NCBI GenBank assembly: GCA_014529385.2
Contig: CM043971.1
Coordinates: forward strand, 61,414,209-61,478,208
Origin: Adiantum capillus-veneris
Taxonomy: Eukaryota; Streptophyta; Polypodiopsida; Polypodiales; Pteridaceae
Reading direction: 5' to 3'
DNA: 64,000 nucleotides
The notes under the pieces are model-generated. The model was not told the DNA's origin, did no database searches, and saw nothing but the letters and a program-made list of their open reading frames with translations. Of this stretch, positions 20,591-31,514 are shown piece by piece (the stretch's first letter is position 1; each line of letters opens with the position of its first letter). The position numbers and the translations under genes are program-made.

Positions 20591-22203
20591 ACTCAATTTG
20601 GAGTTGTCTATCAAAAGTTAGAGCAGTTTTGGTAAATTGCACTTAAAACAACACTCAAAACAGTTTTAGAACCAAGGATTTTTTCTTGTATCTTGACCAA
20701 ATGTGACCCAAATTTGTTGAAACTTGGTCACTAGGCTTACTTTATGCTGGCAAACACTTCTGTGAGCTCAGATGTAACTTTTGACCTCTAATTTGGCACT
20801 TGAGACATCATACGCGTATAAAGTCTATTGCTCAGATTTTGACAAAATTTGGTATGTGAGCTCTCCTTGATGTCCTCTACTCATGAGTATGCTCAGTTTA
20901 TGAATTTTACCTTTATTTTGACACTTGAGACATTATACGCATATAGAGTCTTTTGTGGCAGAATGAGGTGACTCTTGTTGCACTGATTCCTTATCACTTA
21001 AGCAACTCTCAACAAGTTTTATAATTCAATTTGGACATTTTTTTGAGCAAGTTAAGACCAATAGAATCCCGAATCTGCAATTTTATGTCTTTTGCTCTTT
21101 GCAAGCCCAAATGAGCTCCAAATGCTATGAAATTTTGGCTAGGGACTTCTTTTATGCTCTAGGACACTGAGGTATACTCAAATGTCTGATTTGACCCAAA
21201 TCTGGCCTATGAGACTTTATACGTGTATAAAGTCTTTTGGCTCAAAATTCACTTAGATTTCTACCCAAGGTATTCCTTGATGCGTGCAACAAGAATATGT
21301 GATTACATCAAATTTTGGATGTCAAAATTGCTCAGAATCACCACTTTTTTCACCTTTACAGTCTTGTATTTGCAAAGCATCTATGCATGCAAAAGTATAT
21401 GTCCAAATGAGATGAAATTTTGCAAGAAATCTTAACACATCATTTCCCAACCCCCTATGTGGTCAAAAATGAGATTTGACTTTCAGATGTGGCCTTGAGA
21501 CTTTATACGCGTATAAAGTCTATGTGGTCAGATTTGGCCCAAATTTGGTCAATAAGCATTTCTTGTGGTACTTAACACCCTAGTAAGCTCAAATTTAAAT
21601 TTTGGTCTCTAAAAGTTCCCTTTAAACTTCTTATGCGTATGAAGTCGAACTAGTCAGAATGAAGTGAGTCCTACTCCAGAGGTTCCTCACTACACTGGTA
21701 ACTCACAGCAAGTTTCAGATTTGAATTTTGACACTTTTTGAGTAAGTTATGGCCAATACAAGCATTCACTTGCTTAGATGCGTCTTTTGGTCTTTGCAAG
21801 CCCAAAAGTGATCCAAATTTGATGAAATTTGGCCTATATGCTCCCTAATTGCTGTGGATCACAAGGGTACAGTGAGTTGTGACTTTTGACCTTAGATCTA
21901 GCCTCTAAGACATCATACATGTATGATTTCTTTTGCTCAAATTTTAGTTCTGTTTCTACCAGAGGTGCGCCTTAGTGTGTAGATCAAGAATATGTGCTCA
22001 CAGCAAATTTTGGATGTGAAAATTACTCAAAATCACCAATTTTGATAAGGAAATCCCTGAAAGAGTAAAATCTTCCCAGTTTTCATTCTAAAAGCCCAAA
22101 TGACATGAGATTTGGTGCATGTGCTCAACACAACATGCTGAAGATGGGTATAATGTCAAAAGTTCAAAATTCCTACCAAAATCACTCATGAGACATCATA
22201 CCC
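20591..22203. repeat. Degenerate tandem repeat, about 695-bp period, with palindromes
   Basis: A palindromic word of the type GAGACTTTATACGCGTATAA recurs at 20802, 20927, 21211, 21497, 21624, 21907 and 22191. The spacing 125, 284, 286, 127, 283, 284 repeats itself, so positions 20802/21497/22191 are about 695 bp apart, as are 20927/21624 and 21211/21907. Sequence between the palindromes is alignable but diverged (for example TTTGCAAGCCCAAA at about 21100 and 21795). The array resumes after element B at 39176. No gene was seen. It may be a satellite, or the repetitive leader/LTR of the old gypsy next to it. Confidence 0.75.
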
Positions 22204-24493
22204 TGATAGCCGTTTTTCGGCTCTCCGTAATTGCCATAGTGAGTTATCCCACCCTACCAAATTCACCCAAACGCTATGGCTATCCCTACCATTTCACTGT
22301 ACATAGGCGTGTGTGAGTTAGGGGGCTTTTCCCATATCTTCTTAAAAACCCTCAGCTAGCTAGTCACTGGGCTAGTTGAGCCAAAAAATAAAAAAATAAA
22401 AGTATATTATGGCCTCTTTGTGTGTAAATATTTCATTGTATATATGGCCTAAATATAGGGATTTTTTATTATTATTATGGTATTTTATTTAAATATTTCT
22501 ACTTAGGTGTGTGTTTTATTAAACCTATGTACACCTTCTTTCATCCTCTTACACCATAATTATATTTTTTGCCAATATGTACATACTCTAACCTCATATT
22601 TTTCCTTTATACAAATCACTCCCACATTTTCACCCTCACCCTTGTGAAAACAAAAATTGATTTCTACTCATTGGTTACGTTTATTATATTATTTACTTGC
22701 ATACCTTTTCCTCTTTCACCCAAAATAATTCAAGGAGGGACCATATCATATGATTCCAATATCTTTCCATATCCATAACTCCTCCATATTTTTATTATTA
22801 TTTTTACTCATTATTCTAACACCATGTGCTCATTGAGCTAAAGTCCATGAATAGTCCATACACTAGTCCCACCATGTATATATTTCTTTATTCACCAATA
22901 ATCCTCCTCCATGCATGGGTCAAGGGAAACTTGGATGCTTTGTATTATAATATGACAAAGGAGCGGCTCACTCTTGGATGCATTGTACAAATTCAACAAA
23001 GGAGGGGGCCACTAAAAGACTTTTGCAGGCATAAAAACAGGCTTTTTGGTGAGAATTTTGGCACCTATCTCCACTCCGAATTTGGAGCGGTGGTCAAAAG
23101 AGAAATTGTAGTTCACGCTCTGAATAATCACCTCAAATGTTTTCATGATTTTTGTAGCTACCAGCGGTGAGCTATGAGTTTTTAAGTGGACCCCAGTCTG
23201 CCCACTTTTCTCACAAGTAGCCCTTAGTCTTCTCTCACCCTTCCACACACCTACTCACTCTTACACATCCCTCCCTCTCCTTCCCTCACTCAAACCAGCA
23301 ATTTCCATGGCTTCTCCCACCCTCTTCACCATTACCCTTCTCTCTCATCCCTATAGTTCTTTTATGAACCTCTACATACATACACCCTCTCCATGTCTCT
23401 CTCTATTGCTTCTATGTTACAATTCCATTTAACTCTCCTAAAAATATCTAAAATTCAGCATCTTAACCATGATAACTTCAGCAAATTGAGGATTTTTCAT
23501 CAACAAATCCTCTTTTCATCGTGGTGGTCAACCGTGGCGGCGGCGTAAAGAAGCGAAGAAGAAGAAGAAGACCAGCGGTCATTTTTTCCACAATCTACAC
23601 AAGGGTGAGTTCAAGCTTCTTCAAAGCTTCACCATCTCAATGATTCTCTTTTAATTCACCCCTCTTCCTTCATCAAATCAACTCATCCTACCCATTGTAA
23701 ATGTATCACTAACAATTCTAGTGATTATTACCACTAACAACTAACTTCTCTTGTAAAAATGCACCCACACTATCAACATATGGAGTAGGCAACCGCACAA
23801 GTAAACCAAATTCACTCACTCCCATGGAAGTTTCTCTCCTTTCACCACATCAATAATTCTCTTACTTGAGACCACATCCATGTGACTCAAGAGAAAAGAG
23901 AGACCCCATTATCATTTGAAATTCATAATCCTTGATCTTTCCTAATAAAATTGATTAGGCTTAATCCTAATCAAGGCTTCTAAAACCTATAAATAGAACC
24001 CATTCCTCCTAGTAAAAGACATCACCATACCATTGGACACTAGATTGAGCGTACCACACGCCAGTTCTATATTGGTTGTAAAGAGAGAGTAAGCTTTCTA
24101 TACACCATCACCATGGTGCATAGAAAAGCTTGAGCTAGTTTGAGTGAGTGCGAGTAGAAGATATTCTTCCTACCATTGTTGTATCTACCCCAACATCAAT
24201 GAATTGGTAGTTTTCAGTGCAATTTATGTCCAAAGGCTCACGCTTCTCCTCCAATTTGGCTTGGCAAACTCATTCAGCTTCATAAAGTGACTTGTTTCAT
24301 TGAAGGTTGTTGTTTTGTTGCTTGTGATTCATTGGCTATTGTTTGGCTACCATTGTAAGAGGGTGGATGGTGAGAGGGCTCCCATAACCCTAAGACAATG
24401 TGCTAGTGATGCTATAACCAAATCTTGTCACTTGATTCCGCAAGCTCTAAGTTTCTTTTTGTGCAAAATATAAAGTTGAAGCTAAGTTGTACA

Positions 24494-24549
<56 letters not shown>

Positions 24550-24809
24550 TTTTAGTGTGTGAAAGTGTTCCATTGGTGTTAGGGTTAGTGTAAAATTCCT
24601 TGCTTGTTTGTGGGTTGCTCTAACGATTCTCCTCTTTTGCGTCCTAGTTCGCTCTTAAATTAGGTGGTGCCCCTTGTGTAGTTGGGATTTGGCTGTGGGT
24701 TTTTTGTTTTGGTTTGTGTTGTGTTGTGCCCCAGCCCCATTGAGCAGCACGGGAGCCTTGAAGGGTGTCTAGAGGTTGCTCTTCTTGTTGCCCGCCCCGG
24801 ACCGGCTCA
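22204..24809 (+). repeat. Element B 5' LTR
   Basis: TGATAGCC…GGCTCA. The first roughly 60 bp match the 3' LTR of B. From there to about 24455 it shares diagnostic variants with the 5' LTR of element A instead. A (CT)n run (24497-24546) lies in the transcribed part. The 114-codon U3 ORF is at 22826-23170. Confidence 0.93.
23988..23995 (+). promoter_or_regulatory. TATA box of element B 5' LTR
   Basis: TATAAATA in CCTATAAATAGAACCC. Transcription from about 30 bp downstream would cover R/U5, the leader ORFs and gag. Confidence 0.7.
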
Positions 24810-24813
24810 ATTT

Positions 24814-24830
24814 TGGTGCCCCCACTGAGG
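24814..24830 (+). other. Primer binding site of element B
   Basis: TGGTGCCCCCACTGAGG, four bases after the LTR end; same site as in element A. tRNA not identified. Confidence 0.75.
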
Positions 24831-24886
24831 ACAAGCTTGTGTATGTTTTGTGAATGCTCAATCTTTAGCATAATCAAGTAGCTTGC

Positions 24887-25099
24887 ATGAATCACGAGAA
24901 TTTGTATGATCCCTTCATTCCCATTGCAAGGCAAAAGGTACACATAATTGTTAGTACTAAGTTGCAATTTCAACGAGTAATTCGTAGAATTTTAGGTCCT
25001 CTTAGGTTGGTAGAGATAAACGCATCACTAAATCCTTTTATTTTGCCTCTCATTAGGTACGACCTTAGTTTGGACTTCTATATTTTTGTTTTGTTTTAA
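24887..25099 (+). CDS. Leader small ORF 1 of element B (70 aa), unknown
   Basis: ATG-started and intact, nearly the same as the element A copy (15225-15013). Begins MNHENLYDPFIPIARQ. Shares EINAS-NP-ILPLI and an IFVLF tail with leader ORF 2, which starts 234 bp downstream. No recognised domain. Confidence 0.55.
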   Translation: MNHENLYDPFIPIARQKVHIIVSTKLQFQRVIRRILGPLRLVEINASLNPFILPLIRYDLSLDFYIFVLF

Positions 25100-25120
25100 G
25101 AATTAGGTCATGTATAGACC

Positions 25121-25339
25121 ATGGATAATGGCCCAGGAATACATGTTTCTCCCTTTAATTTCACTCCACACATTAGATTAAACATTGCAATTAGTAGAAA
25201 AATCCATTTTCAACAACGTATGGTATTCATGTTTGGTGCCCAAAGAGTAGGAGAAATTCTCGCGTCACCAAACCCTGTCATTCTACCTCTTATTGATTAT
25301 CATAGGTCATTTGATGTGAATATTTTTATTTTGTTGTAG
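25121..25339 (+). CDS. Leader small ORF 2 of element B (72 aa), unknown
   Basis: ATG-started, intact, the counterpart of 14991-14773 in element A. Begins MDNGPGIHV and ends DVNIFILL. It is paralogous to leader ORF 1 and ends about 85 bp before the gag ATG. Function unknown; it may be a leader peptide or a by-product of a structured packaging region. Confidence 0.55.
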   Translation: MDNGPGIHVSPFNFTPHIRLNIAISRKIHFQQRMVFMFGAQRVGEILASPNPVILPLIDYHRSFDVNIFILL

Positions 25340-25423
25340 AATAGATTGCAATTTAGAAAATATTATTGTGTAAATCTTTTAAAGAAAGAAAAAACAAAAA
25401 CGTGTCACTTTGAAATCAATTCA

Positions 25424-26140
25424 ATGGAGAGCCAACGCCAAATGTCTGGATATCCTCTTTTCTTTGGAGAGCCTGGAGAGGATGCAGAATTATTTCTAGC
25501 GAATTTCAAGATGTCTTGCCATATCAAGAGGATAGTAACTGATCAAGAACGTGTAGAAGTGTTTGAGGTGGTCCTTAGGAAAGATGCTAGCACTTGGTTT
25601 GACTCTTTGCCTGAGGAAGTTAAAGGGAATTACACGGAAGTTTTGAATCGTTTCAAGAAATACTTCTTTGATCCCCAAAACACTCAGAAATTATGGCAAT
25701 ACATTGTTTCTCATAAGCAAAAAGACTTAGATGACTACTACTTGTACAAGCAAGAGTTCCTACGTCTTTGGGCTCTATGGATACGAAATGTTGCTAACCT
25801 TGGTGATGGTGCAGAATTTCTAAAGAAGGACAGGTTCATAGCCGGACTCTTTCCTGACCTTAAGGTAAAAGTTGAGGCGGGTGCACCTGCTACCTTTGAT
25901 GCAGCTAAAACTAGGGCTGCTGAGAAATATAGGAAACTAAAGTCCTTAAGGGGGGAGGTTCCAATAGAAGGTCTTAGACCCAAAGGTAAGTCACAAGCAT
26001 CAACATCTAAGGAGCTTCCTGAGGTAACGGCGGAAGTGATTGAGAAGTTTAATGAATCTTTAAGAAGCTTGTCAATTCACGTTGCACAAGCTGTAGGTCC
26101 AAAGGGACAAGCAAAGAAGTCTGAAGAGCGAGACCCATGA
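25424..26140 (+). pseudogene. gag: Element B gag, truncated by a stop
   Basis: Starts at the ATG of MESQRQMSGYPLFF. Gypsy-type capsid with DASTWFDSLPEEVKGNY and FFDPQNTQKLWQYIVSHKQ, and a basic C-terminal part ending KKSEERDP. The frame has no shift here (unlike element A). It ends at TGA 26138-26140, where A has CGA, a C-to-T change at a CpG. Reading on in the same frame gives the zinc knuckle, so gag and pol were one frame. Confidence 0.9.
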
Positions 26141-27511
26141 CCTAGGAGAGTCTTGCAATGTTGGAATTGTGGTGAGTCTGGACATGGGATGTATAATTGT
26201 CCTTGGCCCCGTGGGGAGCTAGGGAGACCTAACTTGAATTACCCAGTGATGAATGCAGGTGAAGGAACTAGTCAGCAACCACGGCTTATACAAAGGCCAA
26301 ATACAGCAAGACCACCTCCACAAGGAGTGGAAGGAGTTCCACCTTTGCCATACCCAAACGTGCATGTGGTAGAGGTGACAAATTCAAGAGAGGTTGACAT
26401 GGAATCAAATGGCATTAAGCGTGGCCGAGGGAAAGGTAAGGAGAAAGAAGGAGTTACATCACAAAGTGACCATGGACGAGAAAAGAAGGCAAAGGAGACC
26501 AAGGAAGCTAAGATGACTCGACGTCGTATCAACCTCCAAGACTTTCCTCTTGGACATGGAATGGCTCCATACAACCTGTTGGAAGACATGAGAGGTAAGG
26601 GTCGTGATATCTCATGGCCTCAATTTCTTGCATTATGTCCACAAGTCAGGAGGGATTTAACAAGGGCAGTTAGCACTAGGAGAAAGGTAAAAGAGAGTGT
26701 GCCTGTTGTAAAAATTGCACAATCTGAAATGAATGAGGACATTACACCTGTGCTAGATTGTTACATAAAAGGGATATTGGTTAGGAAAGGTCTAGTGGAT
26801 GGGGGTGCACAAATTTGCATCATGACAGAGGGACTCATGCAAAAACTAGGCATGCACATCCATGAGACACCTAAAATTAAGGTCAAGATGGCAAACAATA
26901 GCAAGGCTAGGTGCGTAGGCATTTGTAAAAATGTTTTTGTGGAGGCCTTTGGCATTAAGAAGGCAGTGGATTTCTATGTCATGTCTACCAAAGGAAATGG
27001 TTACCCATTTATCCTAGGGAGACCATGGCTAATGAAAATGCGAGCTTTGCAGGATTTGGAGAGTGGAAAGCTAATTTGCAGGAACGACAATCATAAGAAG
27101 GCTGTCTTTGACATGAAGGAGCAACGCCAAGAGGAGCTCCATGAAGAATCATCTCAAAGTGAGACGGAAGAAGGTTGTACCAATAACACTTCAGAAGAAG
27201 AAAGTAGCAGCAGCATTACTGAAGAGGAGTCTTCCATCAAAGTCATGGGGGTAAGGTTTAAGCCAACCAACCAAGAGACCTCTTGTGAAGGTTTGGAGGA
27301 GGTAGGTTACCAAGAGAACCAAAAAGTGGAAGATGAAAGAATGCTAGAAGGTATGCTATCTACAACACTTACAAAGGATGAAAGAGAGGAGTTCAAATGT
27401 GTGCTTAGGAAATTTCCTAGGCTTTTTGCTAAAGACTACACCGATGTGCGTGGAGTAGATGTTGTTCAACACAAAATTGAGTTGAAGCCAGAGGCCACAC
27501 CTAAGGCTTAG
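26141..27511 (+). pseudogene. pol: Element B zinc knuckle and protease
   Basis: Continues the gag frame: CCHC knuckle CWNCGESGHGMYNC near the start, a charged linker, then retropepsin with GLVDGGAQICIM and ILGRPWL. The segment PVVKIAQSEMNEDI, missing in element A, is present. The acidic stretch (ESSQSETEE, TSEEESSSS) leads to FPRLFAKDYTDV at the RT entry. It ends at TAG 27509-27511, where A has CAG; again a C-to-T change. Confidence 0.9.
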
Positions 27512-28158
27512 AAGCTACGAAGGCTAGGAGTCATCAAGGAGCAGGCTTTACTCAAGGAGGTAAGAAAGCTTCTAGCAACAGGTTTCATTTATCCAGTGGA
27601 GAATTCAGAGTGGGTCTCTCCCGTTGTTGTCACTCCTAAGAAAAACGGAAAGTGGAGGGTGTGTGTGGATTACCGTCCACTCAATGAGGCAACAAAAAGA
27701 GATCACTTTCCCCTCCCATTTCAAGATGAGATACTAAATGAGGTAGCTGGTCATGAGAAGTACACTGTGTGTGATGGCTACTCGGGTAACTTTCAAATAG
27801 GTATCGCATTGGAAAATCAGTTGAAAACAACCTTCATCACTCCTTGGGGTTGTTATGCTTTTAGAGTCATGCCATTTGGACTAACAAATGCTCCTGCAAC
27901 TTTCCAATCCTTCATGAACATGGTGTTTCAAGCATTCTTTGGAAAGTCCATTAGGGTTTTTATTGATGATTTTTGCATTTATAGCTCAGAATCATTGCAT
28001 CTACAAAGGGTAGAAGAAGGTTTAAAGAAGCTCTACGACATGGGAGGTCAACTCAACCCCGACAAGTGTCACATAGGTGAGGATGGAGTGATCTTGCTTG
28101 GTCACAAGGTTTCCTATAAAGGCATTGAGGTGGATCCTTCAAAGAAAAGCCTCTTATT
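27512..28158 (+). pseudogene. pol: Element B reverse transcriptase, first (duplicated) copy
   Basis: RT N-terminus and fingers/palm: VENSEWVSPVVVTPKKNGKW, VDYRPLN, MPFGLTNAPATF and VFIDDFCIYS, to EVDPSK. It then runs out of frame and stops. From about 27794 the sequence is repeated 371 bp downstream. As 371 is not a multiple of three, the duplication shifts the frame. The two copies differ at many sites (for example ENQ/EDQ, FITPW/FMTPW, QSFMN/QRFMN), so it is not a fresh slip. Confidence 0.88.
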
Positions 28159-28894
28159 GTGCTTCAAATAGGGATTGCATTGGAAGACCAATTGAAAACA
28201 ACCTTCATGACTCCTTGGGGTTGTTATGCTTTTAGAGTCATGCCATTTGGTCTGACAAATGCTCCTGCAACATTCCAACGTTTCATGAACATGGTGTTTC
28301 AAGCATTTTTTGGAAAGTCAATTAGGGTGTTCATTGATGATTTCTGCATTTATAGCTCAAAATCATTGCATCTACAAAGGGTAGAAAAAGGATTAAAGAA
28401 GCTCTACGACATGGGAGGTCAAATCAACCCCGACAAGTGCCACATAGGTGAGGATGAAGTGATCTTGCTTGGTCACAAGGTTTCCTATAAAGGTATTGAG
28501 GTGGATCCTTCAAAGGCAAAGGCTCTTATTGAGCTCCCATCACCAAAGAGTCTTAAGGAGGTCATCTCTTTCATTCAGAAGGTGAAGTATATGTCACGCT
28601 TCATTCACTTAGCCTCTGAGTTGCTTCATCCTTTGCAGAAGTTGACACAACAAGTAGAATTTGCATGGTCTGATGAGCTTGAAGAGTATTTTTGTAACAT
28701 TAAAGTCATTTTGTCAGAGCTACCAACACTCATGCCTCCTTGTTGGGAGTACACATTCTTTGTTAGTTCTAGTGTTGGAAGGGAAACAATTGGTGCTGTG
28801 TTGCTACAACAAGATCCCCACAATACAAGGATGCGACCCATCTACTTTGCTAGTAGGGTCATGAATGCTTTGGAGAGAGACTACACAGAAGCAG
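28159..28894 (+). pseudogene. pol: Element B reverse transcriptase second copy and gypsy RNase H
   Basis: Begins inside the RT palm (LQIGIALEDQLKTTFM), repeats MPFGLTNAPATF and VFIDD, and carries on through the thumb/connection into the gypsy RNase H (FVSSSVGRETIGAVLLQQ, ERDYTEA). It is cut at 28894 by the copia element; the sequence resumes at 34526 or 34531. The RNase H lacks its first catalytic Asp, as in element A. Confidence 0.88.
28890..28894 (+). repeat. Copia target-site duplication, left (AGCAG)
   Basis: AGCAG here and again at 34526-34530, directly outside TGTTA…TAACA. This fixes the element's borders. Confidence 0.95.
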
Positions 28895-29568
28895 TGTTAA
28901 GTATGGAGCCTGATTTACCCTTGTAATTTTCTGTGGTAAAAGCGCACATTTGTAAGGCCCCCATTATGAGGAGAAGCCATCGTGCGTGAAGGAAAATCAC
29001 TCACCGGAAACCAAAATTTTCACGGACAAGAATCAGGTGCAACTTTAAAGGCCTCGGGGGCGGAGGCCCCCGAGACTTTTTTTTCTCCGGAATATTCTTT
29101 TTCGCCGTAATATTAAGGCCGGACGGCGGCCAAAAAGTGGTCGGAAAACAACCGGTCGGTTGGCCGGTGGCCGATAGTCAATGGCCGATGCCTAGTGGTC
29201 AGAATTCAATGGCCAGTGGCCGGTGGTCGAATTCAAAAGCGGACTTGTCTTCTCAAGGGCGGCCACACATGGGCGGATTGGAGGGTCCGATTTGGACTTA
29301 TTCGCACAAGGGCGGCTACACATGGCTGTCTCTCATAAGAGAGGGCATCCCTTTTGTCCTATAAAAGGAGGCCATTTCTACACACATTTCATAGTGTGAA
29401 GTTGATGCAACAAGGTGAGTGTGAGGTGGTGAGAGTGAAGCAAGGCGGGAGCTCCGTTAAGGGTATAATCCCTTTGTAAACTACTTCTTGTTTTGAAGTA
29501 CTAAAGCCATTGAGTGGCTGCTTTCCCGTGGACGTAGCCCACATTGGGTGAACCACGTATATCGTGTG

Positions 29569-29623
<55 letters not shown>

Positions 29624-29707
29624 CTATAATCTCGTGTATATAAATCTGTCTCTCTCCATTAAGTAATCTACTCAATTATCTATTTAGCTACGTCTTATTT
29701 CCTAACA
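28895..29707 (+). repeat. Copia 5' LTR
   Basis: TGTTAAGTATGGAGCC…TAACA. Contains a GC-rich hairpin followed by a T tract (29053-29083), a degenerate GGCCGGTGG-type minisatellite (about 29136-29235), TATAAAA (29360-29366) and a CT run (29572-29620). It is close to the 3' LTR with scattered substitutions and a different minisatellite. Confidence 0.95.
29360..29366 (+). promoter_or_regulatory. TATA box of copia 5' LTR
   Basis: TATAAAA in CCTATAAAAGGAGG, conserved in the 3' LTR (34200-34206). Confidence 0.75.
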
Positions 29708-29709
29708 AC

Positions 29710-29720
29710 TGGTAACAGAG
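29710..29720 (+). other. Copia primer binding site (initiator Met tRNA type)
   Basis: TGGTAACAGAG two bases after the LTR; one base from the usual TGGTATCAGAG complementary to plant initiator Met tRNA. Confidence 0.85.
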
Positions 29721-29780
29721 AAAGGTCTGCTCGTAGCTAAATTATCTCAAGGAAAGGATTCCTTGAATTGAGTGGGAGTT

Positions 29781-30485
29781 ATGGCGGAGGAAGGGAAGCT
29801 CAAGATTGAGAAGTTCAACGGCAAAAACTACCAACATTGGAAGATGCAGATTGAAGACTATCTCTACCAGAAGGACCTCTATTTGCCACTAGGCGGCCTT
29901 GCGAAGAAGCCCGCAACAATGGCAGATGAAGCATGGATTGTCCTTGATCGAAAGGCACTGGGAACAATCCAGTTAATCTTGGCGTCAACGGTGGCCTTCA
30001 ATGTTTTGGAGATGAAGACCACGGAGGACTTGATGAAGTCACTTGACGACTTCTACGAGAAACCATCGGCATCCAATAAGGTATTTCTTATGAAGCGCTT
30101 GTTCAATCTAAAGATGGCAGAGAATGGTTCAGTTGCAGAACACCTAAATGACTTTAACACAAAAATAAGTCAACTTCGATCAGTGAAAATCAATTTCGAT
30201 GACGAAGTGCGAGCTCTCCTTATACTATCATCTCTACCGGATAGTTGGGACAACCTTGTGATGGCTGTAAGTAATTCTATCTCTGGCACAAATAATCTTA
30301 AGTTTGATGATGTTGTGGGTGTTCTCCTAAGCGAGGAAATGCGAAGGAGAAGCACAAGAGAATCATCAAGTGTTGCACTATCAGTGGAAACAAGAGGAAG
30401 GCTTAAGGAGAGGTTCAAAAACCAAAAGGGTCGTGATCGCTCAAGGCGGAGCAAGTCACGCACAAAGTCAGTTCTTGAATGTTAG
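29781..30485 (+). pseudogene. gag: Copia gag
   Basis: Starts at the ATG of MAEEGKLKIEKFNG; the frame is open slightly upstream without an earlier ATG. Copia-type capsid (NYQHWKMQIEDYL, VFLMKRLFNLKM, LLILSSLPDSWDNLV, LSEEMRR) followed by a basic region. It stops at TAG 30483-30485, exactly within the zinc knuckle (C, stop, NCGKKGHVKKDC). The rest of the knuckle and the protease follow in the same frame, so a single nonsense change split an originally continuous gag-pol. Confidence 0.9.
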
Positions 30486-31514
30486 AACTGCGGCAAGAAG
30501 GGCCACGTCAAGAAGGATTGCTGGTCCAATAAGAAGAAGGAGACAGAGTCTCAAGACAACAAGCCAACATCAGAGGCCAATGTGGCAGGTAAAGTAGAGC
30601 AAGATGCTCTAATTCTCTCATTAGACAATGTGTCTAATTCTTGGATAGTAGATTCCGGGGCTTCATTCCATGCGACACCACACAAGCAACATTTCCAAGA
30701 CTACACCAAAGGTAATTTTGGGTATGTGTACTTGGGAGATGATGAAGCTTGTGAGATTGTCGGCAAAGGTACAGTTTCTGTCAAAACTGCTAACGGAAAT
30801 GAATGGAAGCTTAAAGATGTTAGGCATGTTCCTTCTCTTCGCAAAAATTTGATCTCTACAAGACAATTGGACGATGAAGGTCACAACATTGCATTCGGAA
30901 ACAAACGGTGGAAGATCTCAAAGGGATCTTTGGTGGTTGCCAAGGGTGAAAAAGTCGGTACACTTTACTTGTGTACTGTTAGCACGCAACCTTCAGCTTG
31001 TGATGTAACTACAGAAGTTGACAGTGCGGTGTGGCACTACCGACTTGGGCATATGAGTGCCAAAGGAATGCAAATCCTTCAAACAAAGAAGCTTCTACCA
31101 GGTTTGAAAGAAGTGGACTTAGAGTTCTGTGAAGATTGTGTTTATGGTAAACAAAAGAGGGTAAAATTTCAAAAATCAGGAAATGAAAGAAAAAATAAAA
31201 AACTGGAGTTCGTTCATTCTGATGTTTGGGGTCATGCAAGTACACCATCACTTGGTGGCTCATTGTACTATGTAACATTTATAGACGATGCGACTAGAAA
31301 AACATGGGTTTATGTCATGAAGAATAAATCCAATGTATTTTCCATATTTCAAAGGTGGAAAGCCTTTGTGGAGAATGAAACAGATACCAAGGTTAAATGC
31401 CTCAGATCCGACAATGGAGGCGAATATTGCAGCCAAGCTTTTGAAAGCTTTTGTGCTAGCAATGGCATTCGGAGGCAAAGGACAACCCCAAGGACACCTC
31501 AACAAAATGGATGA
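30486..31514 (+). pseudogene. pol: Copia zinc knuckle, protease and integrase core
   Basis: Same frame as gag. Zinc-knuckle remainder NCGKKGHVKKDC; aspartic protease WIVDSGASFHATP; pre-integrase finger H-H-C-C (WHYRLGHMSAKG, FCEDCVYGK); integrase core with the first Asp in TFIDDATRKTW and second in LRSDNGGEY. The frame breaks just after TPQQNG, where about 13 bp are missing compared with the family pattern. This removes the residues carrying the catalytic Glu. Confidence 0.9.
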
